Source: an uncultured Prevotella sp.
GTDB taxonomy: Bacteria > Bacteroidota > Bacteroidia > Bacteroidales > Bacteroidaceae
Reading direction: 5' to 3'
Assembly (NCBI GenBank): GCA_902800365.1
Contig: CADCEF010000014.1
Coordinates: 33,858 to 97,857 of the forward strand
DNA length: 64,000 nucleotides
In this document: positions 61,052 through 64,000 of the stretch, piece by piece
How the letters are laid out: each line of letters begins with the position of its first letter
Numbering within the stretch: position 1 is the stretch's first letter
Position numbers and translations under genes: made by a program
The notes under the pieces: generated by a model
Database searches by the model: none
The model's input: the letters and a program-made list of their open reading frames with translations, nothing else
Told to the model about the DNA's origin: nothing

Positions 61052-62863
61052 CTATGGATACAACGGATAGATAAGGTTTACCAGCACGAGCATGAGGGCA
61101 AGAAGCACTACGTGCATGCAGATGCCAAGGCGGGCAAAGTCGTTGAAGTGGAACGAACCTGGACCGTAGACGAGCATGTGGGTGCTACTGCCTATGGGCG
61201 ATGCGAAGCTGATGGTGACGCTAAGCATGAGCGACATGACAAACGGCATGGGGCTACAACCCATCAGCTCGGCCTGCTGATACATAATAGGGAAGAACAC
61301 AGCGGCGGAACCTACATCGCTGACGAACTCGCTGACGATAGAGGCGAAGATACACATGACGGCCATAACGATATAGGGGTGGCCCTGGCACAGATTGAGT
61401 ATAGAATGGGCCATGGTATGGGCAATACCGGTCTTGGTGATGGCCACGGAGAACACCACGGTGACTCCAAGTATGAGCAGCAACTCCCACTCGATATATT
61501 TGGTAACGCCTGTCATGCGGCAACAGCCAAACAGCATCATGAGTCCTGCAGCCATCATGGTGACGGCCATGAGGGGGAACACATGGAACGACGACATGAT
61601 GAACATCAGCACAAGGATGATGGCCGAGGTGACCGTTTTGGGGCCCAGCTGGGGCACGAAATGGCTATCGAAGAAGGTGAGCTTACCACGTGTTTCTTCT
61701 TCCAAATGGCGATCGCCCTTGGGTGGGCACTCCAGCAGCAGGGTATCACCTGCCTGAATAATAATCTCACGGGGCTGGCCTTCGACACGATGACCAGCAC
61801 GGGCTACAGCGATAAGGGCCACATCATGATTCTGCTCGAAATGGGTTTGCGCCATAGAGCGACCAATAAGCGCACTACCGAAGTTGACATAGGCGGTACG
61901 CATCTTGCGCTTGGTGTCGATATCGTTGATACTCCACACATGGCGGTCGGCGGCGGCAAGGCCGTGGGTGTTCTTAATCTCAAGGATATCGTTGATCTGA
62001 CCGGCATATATCAGACGGTCGCCACCCATCACCCACTCGTCTTTTGGTACTGGCATGATGATCTCGCGGTCGAAGCGCACGATCTCAACCAGCGAACCTC
62101 CCTTGACATTATAGAGTCCGGCCTCCTCTACAGTACTGCCGACGGCAGGATTATCGGTAGGAACAAGCAGCTCTACGGTATAGTCGCTGGTGGTCTCGAA
62201 CGAGTTCTCGCCCGACTCACGCGAGGGAATGAACTGCTGCAGCGCCATGACCATGGCCATACCTACAATGGTGAGCAACAATCCTGGAAACAGAGGGGCA
62301 AACAGATTCATAGACTGCCCCGTTTGCTGCATATAGAGACCGGCTACAACCAGATTTGACGAGTTGCCCAACAGGGTGCACATACCGCCCAGCGTGGCTG
62401 CATAGCTCAGAGGCAGCAGCAACTTTGAGGGGGCTATATTAAGCTTGCGAGCCCAAATCTTTACGGCATCGATGAACAGGGCCACCACATTGACCGAATT
62501 AAGCACGGCGCCAAGAACGGCCGTAGGAATCATCAGGCGGATTAAGGCACGCTGATAGTTGCCGGGCTCGCCCAGCACATTCTTGGTGAGCCAATAGAGC
62601 ACACCAGACTGCATGAGGCCTGCTATAATCACAAAGAAAGCGGCATGAATAACTACCGGCTCGCTACCGAAACCAGACATTCCCTCTTCCTCGGTAACTA
62701 CACCTGTGACTAACAGCACCGTAAGCGCACCAAGAAAGGTTACCTCGGCTGGCACACGCGTACGGGCCATGAACGCAAAAATGCTGATGATGGTGAGCAT
62801 GGTGATCCATGCGTAAATGCTGAAGCCGAATACTATTGTTGAAAAATCTATCAATGTCTCCAT
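61052..62863 (-). CDS. SLC13-family (DASS) sodium/anion transporter with TrkA-C domains
   Basis: 603 aa from the ATG at 62863; an upstream in-frame ATG precedes the promoter and is rejected. Hydrophobic segments flank two cytosolic TrkA-C (RCK_C) domains (about 205-370). The membrane parts contain LGNSSNLVVAG and the late VGSAAVFFPI and SFASPIGSSTHMLVYGPG motifs of the family. Members move dicarboxylates or sulfate with sodium; the substrate here is unknown. The promoter is at 62887-62895. Confidence 0.9.
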   Translation of the reverse strand: METLIDFSTIVFGFSIYAWITMLTIISIFAFMARTRVPAEVTFLGALTVLLVTGVVTEEEGMSGFGSEPVVIHAAFFVIIAGLMQSGVLYWLTKNVLGEPGNYQRALIRLMIPTAVLGAVLNSVNVVALFIDAVKIWARKLNIAPSKLLLPLSYAATLGGMCTLLGNSSNLVVAGLYMQQTGQSMNLFAPLFPGLLLTIVGMAMVMALQQFIPSRESGENSFETTSDYTVELLVPTDNPAVGSTVEEAGLYNVKGGSLVEIVRFDREIIMPVPKDEWVMGGDRLIYAGQINDILEIKNTHGLAAADRHVWSINDIDTKRKMRTAYVNFGSALIGRSMAQTHFEQNHDVALIAVARAGHRVEGQPREIIIQAGDTLLLECPPKGDRHLEEETRGKLTFFDSHFVPQLGPKTVTSAIILVLMFIMSSFHVFPLMAVTMMAAGLMMLFGCCRMTGVTKYIEWELLLILGVTVVFSVAITKTGIAHTMAHSILNLCQGHPYIVMAVMCIFASIVSEFVSDVGSAAVFFPIMYQQAELMGCSPMPFVMSLMLSVTISFASPIGSSTHMLVYGPGSFHFNDFARLGICMHVVLLALMLVLVNLIYPLYP

Positions 62864-62886
62864 TACAATATTTGCAATATTCGGGT

Positions 62887-62895
62887 GCAAATATA
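62887..62895 (-). promoter_or_regulatory. promoter -7 element for SLC13 transporter
   Basis: TATATTTGC on the minus strand, 24 bases upstream of the chosen start and within the end of the GAPDH terminator T-tract region. Confidence 0.5.
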
Positions 62896-62905
62896 TAAAA
62901 AAAAA

Positions 62906-62928
62906 GCCACCCGACAAAATCGAGTGGC
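62906..62928 (-). terminator. terminator of gapA
   Basis: GCCAC/GTGGC stem with inner CGA/TCG, loop CAAAA; on the minus strand it is followed by nine T. Confidence 0.75.
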
Positions 62929-62950
62929 ATTTTTTTATATTTGAGCAATA

Positions 62951-63976
62951 TTATTTGAGCTCTGCGAGGTACTTGATAGTACGAACCATCTGAGAAGTGT
63001 AAGAGTTCTCGTTGTCGTACCAAGAAACAACCTGTACAAGTGAGTTGCCGTCCTCCATCTTGCTTACCATTGTCTGGTTTGCATCGAAGAGTGAACCGAA
63101 CTTCATACCGATGATGTCGCTAGAAACGAGCTTCTCCTCAGTGTAACCGAAGCTCTCGTTCTGAGCAGCCTTCATGGCAGCGTTGATGCTCTCAACAGTT
63201 ACCTCACCCTTAACAACAGCGTGCAGGATAGTGGTAGAACCAGTTGGAGTTGGAACGCGCTGAGCAGCACCGATCAGCTTACCGTTCAGCTCAGGAATTA
63301 CGAGACCGATAGCCTTAGCTGCACCAGTTGAGTTAGGAACGATGTTCTGAGCACCAGCACGAGCACGCTGAACATCACCCTTGCGCTGAGGACCGTCGAG
63401 GATCATCTGGTCACCTGTGTAAGCGTGAACAGTTGTCATGATACCGCTCTGGATTGGAGCGAGGTCGTTCAGAGCCTTTGTCATTGGAGCAAGGCAGTTT
63501 GTTGTACAAGAAGCAGCGCTGATAACAGTGTCAGCAGGAGTCAGAGTCTTGTGGTTTACATTGTAAACGATAGTAGGCAGATCGTTACCAGCAGGAGCAG
63601 AGATAACAACCTTCTTAGCACCAGCAGTGAGGTGAGCAGAAGCCTTCTCCTTAGATGTGTAGAAACCTGTGCACTCCAGAACAACGTCTACATCCAGCTT
63701 ACCCCAAGGAAGCTCAGCAGCGTTAGGAATAGCATAGATAGTGATCTTCTTACCATCAACTACGATGAAGTCCTCACCAGCCTCTACAGTGTGCTTGTTC
63801 TCACCGAACTTGCCACAGAAACCACCCTGAGCGGTGTCATACTTCAACAGGTGAGCAAGCATCTTTGGGCTTGTCAAGTCGTTGATAGCTACTACTTCAT
63901 AACCTTCAGCCTCGAACATCTGACGGAATGCGAGACGACCAATACGGCCAAAACCGTTAATTGCTACTTTTGTCAT
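62951..63976 (-). CDS. gapA: glyceraldehyde-3-phosphate dehydrogenase, type I
   Basis: 341 aa. NAD-binding [16 protein letters not shown] at the N terminus, catalytic Cys in [12 protein letters not shown] (about 156-167), phosphate-binding [17 protein letters not shown], and C-terminal [13 protein letters not shown]. It carries out the oxidative phosphorylation step of glycolysis in the cytoplasm. It reads into the window from the right; only 24 bases lie upstream, so its promoter is not seen. It has its own terminator. Confidence 0.97.
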   Translation of the reverse strand: MTKVAINGFGRIGRLAFRQMFEAEGYEVVAINDLTSPKMLAHLLKYDTAQGGFCGKFGENKHTVEAGEDFIVVDGKKITIYAIPNAAELPWGKLDVDVVLECTGFYTSKEKASAHLTAGAKKVVISAPAGNDLPTIVYNVNHKTLTPADTVISAASCTTNCLAPMTKALNDLAPIQSGIMTTVHAYTGDQMILDGPQRKGDVQRARAGAQNIVPNSTGAAKAIGLVIPELNGKLIGAAQRVPTPTGSTTILHAVVKGEVTVESINAAMKAAQNESFGYTEEKLVSSDIIGMKFGSLFDANQTMVSKMEDGNSLVQVVSWYDNENSYTSQMVRTIKYLAELK

Positions 63977-64000
63977 TTTACTTAATTATTTAAATGGGTT

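Overview
The window looks like a chromosomal segment of a Prevotella/Segatella-type member of the Bacteroidales. The reasons are tandem SusC/SusD pairs, MurF-Alr and fucokinase/guanylyltransferase fusion proteins, DUF3467, GSCFA, YfhO and smalltalk genes, and the Bacteroidetes promoter signature (-7 element TAnnTTTG) in front of most transcription units. I recognise no rRNA, tRNA, CRISPR array or intact insertion sequence.

Region 1 (1-20 kb) is accessory DNA. It opens with unrecognised small minus-strand genes (8-3756), with a set of 11-bp-phased repeats and a palindromic promoter region between them. A defence island follows: a phospholipase D-fold nuclease (3794-4471), then a minus-strand operon of SNF2-type helicase with DUF3883, DUF1156 DNA methylase, and DUF499 P-loop ATPase carrying a Swt1-like HEPN domain (14958 down to 5131). 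This matches the helicase-methylase-ATPase layout seen in phage-defence islands. The operon leader contains a long imperfect hairpin. Two short promoter-to-terminator units without an intact gene flank it: a minus-strand unit at about 4613-5053, holding hairpins and a frame broken by two TAG codons, and a plus-strand unit at about 15377-15519. A stand-alone CdiA-C-like nuclease follows. Next come two HU-like genes with the same kind of internal deletion, a smalltalk gene, gene remnants (18.3-19.0 kb) and a small coupled gene pair.

Region 2 (20-40 kb) is mostly housekeeping: DUF3467, MurF-Alr, GSCFA, Fkp, YfhO, an RNA methyltransferase, MtnN and LuxS (S-adenosylhomocysteine recycling and AI-2), then a tightly overlapping minus-strand string MeaB-IspH-B3/B4, a DUF1573 protein and a giant alpha-2-macroglobulin-like protein.

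Region 3 (40-42.2 kb) is a second HU/smalltalk locus next to an M15 peptidase gene. A dispersed palindromic repeat has inserted in frame into that peptidase. A 42-bp perfect palindrome and inverted/tandem repeat arms resemble the arrangement at 16.2 kb.

Region 4 (42.3-64 kb) encodes a C11 lipoprotein peptidase, an ADP-forming acyl-CoA ligase, a BaiN/HI0933 flavoprotein and two consecutive SusC/SusD operons, with a divergent cellobiose phosphorylase suggesting beta-1,4-gluco-oligosaccharide use. A secreted protein of unknown function, an SLC13 transporter and GAPDH close the window.
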